Positions 15,244-15,449 of a stretch of DNA of 15,449 nucleotides are shown piece after piece (positions within the stretch are counted from its first letter, which is position 1; each line of letters begins with the position of its first letter). The DNA comes from Planctomycetota bacterium. Lineage in GTDB: Bacteria; Planctomycetota; Planctomycetia; Isosphaerales; Isosphaeraceae. Made by a program: the position numbers and the translations under genes. The notes beneath the pieces are model-generated. The model had not been told where the DNA came from, made no database searches, and saw nothing but the letters and a program-made list of their open reading frames with translations. Location: assembly GCA_021777685.1 (NCBI GenBank), contig JAJYDH010000092.1, forward strand, positions 1 through 15,449, in the 5' to 3' direction.

Positions 15244-15449
15244 TCAGAGGGCCAGCAGCGCCGTCGGGCCCTTCCGCTCCTCGACCTGGCCCACGATCGC
15301 CCACGCCAGAGCCCCCCTGGCTTGCAAGCCGTTGATGAGCCGCGCGACGTGATCCGGGTGGATCGCGATCAGCAGGCCGCCGGACGTCTGGGCGTCGAAA
15401 AGGTACTGGAGGCGGAACGGGTCGACGGCCGGGCCGATCTCCAGCCGGT
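15244..15449 (-). CDS. selD: Selenide, water dikinase SelD, C-terminal part (runs off right edge)
   Basis: The last 67 residues of a protein entering from beyond 15449. The segment LQYLFDAQTSGGLLIAI matches the SelD block LLxDPQTSGGLL that carries part of the C-terminal AIR-synthase-like domain, and WAIVGQVEERKGPTALLAL matches the ending in which IGEV/IGxV precedes a short strand. SelD makes selenophosphate from selenide and ATP, the donor for selenocysteine or 2-selenouridine tRNA. Ala replaces the usual Pro in DPQTSGG. The N-terminal catalytic Cys/Sec and Lys are outside the window, so selenoprotein status cannot be read; nor can a fusion to an NADH-dehydrogenase-like domain, known in some bacteria, be excluded. 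Confidence 0.82.
   Translation of the reverse strand, partial: RLEIGPAVDPFRLQYLFDAQTSGGLLIAIHPDHVARLINGLQARGALAWAIVGQVEERKGPTALLAL

Overview
The window is high-GC bacterial DNA (strong G/C preference at third codon positions, GTG/TTG starts mixed with ATG). Gene content and style point to a Planctomycete, perhaps Isosphaeraceae: a Tat-signal protein family I know mainly from planctomycetes, a GTAGGGTGGGC...GCCCACCCTAC palindromic element that I associate with planctomycete intergenic DNA, an ExeA-like ATPase with a long disordered tail, and a PAS/AAA+/Fis regulator. The taxonomic call is inference from these traits, not from a marker gene.

Layout. Bases 1-903 (minus) form one uninterrupted reading frame joining a SAM-dependent methyltransferase to the start of a type I phosphodiesterase/alkaline phosphatase-family protein, which runs off the left edge. 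Divergent from it, 1271-1947 (plus) carries two overlapping small helical genes that align with each other and end at a perfect 19-bp hairpin. On the minus strand follow a DPM1-like family 2 glycosyltransferase (2138-2947) and an ExeA/GspA-like ATPase (3258-4463). Divergent again, 4736-6932 encodes an ABC-2 exporter (ATPase plus permease) with a 23-bp-arm palindromic repeat between the two genes.

A minus-strand pair (D-amino-acid transaminase, then a degenerate GT2-like protein, joined by an ATGA overlap) runs tail-to-tail into the permease gene. The GT2-like frame has no stop where its domain ends and continues 393 bp antisense to the permease. Then come mgtC (8710-9429) and an Ldh-family dehydrogenase (9510-10604) on plus, convergent with a PAS-AAA+-Fis regulator (10643-12043, minus) that has lost the sigma-54 contact loop and the Walker B acidic pair. 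Bases 12274-14548 (minus) hold a LolCD/MacB-type ABC transporter (ATPase then FtsX-type permease) behind its own promoter-like sequence and a perfect TGACAATTGTCA palindrome. At the right edge are a Tat-signal protein that appears to have lost its central domain and the C-terminus of selenide, water dikinase (SelD).

Most of the window is ordinary planctomycete chromosome: two ABC transporters, envelope-related glycosyltransferases and D-amino-acid metabolism. I see no CRISPR array, tRNA, rRNA, integrase or transposase, and no coherent new defence or biosynthetic system. The unusual points are structural: a missing stop between two enzymes, an antisense coding tail, a remodelled enhancer-binding-protein core, an internally deleted Tat protein, a diverged tandem small-gene pair and a mobile-looking palindrome inside an ABC operon.
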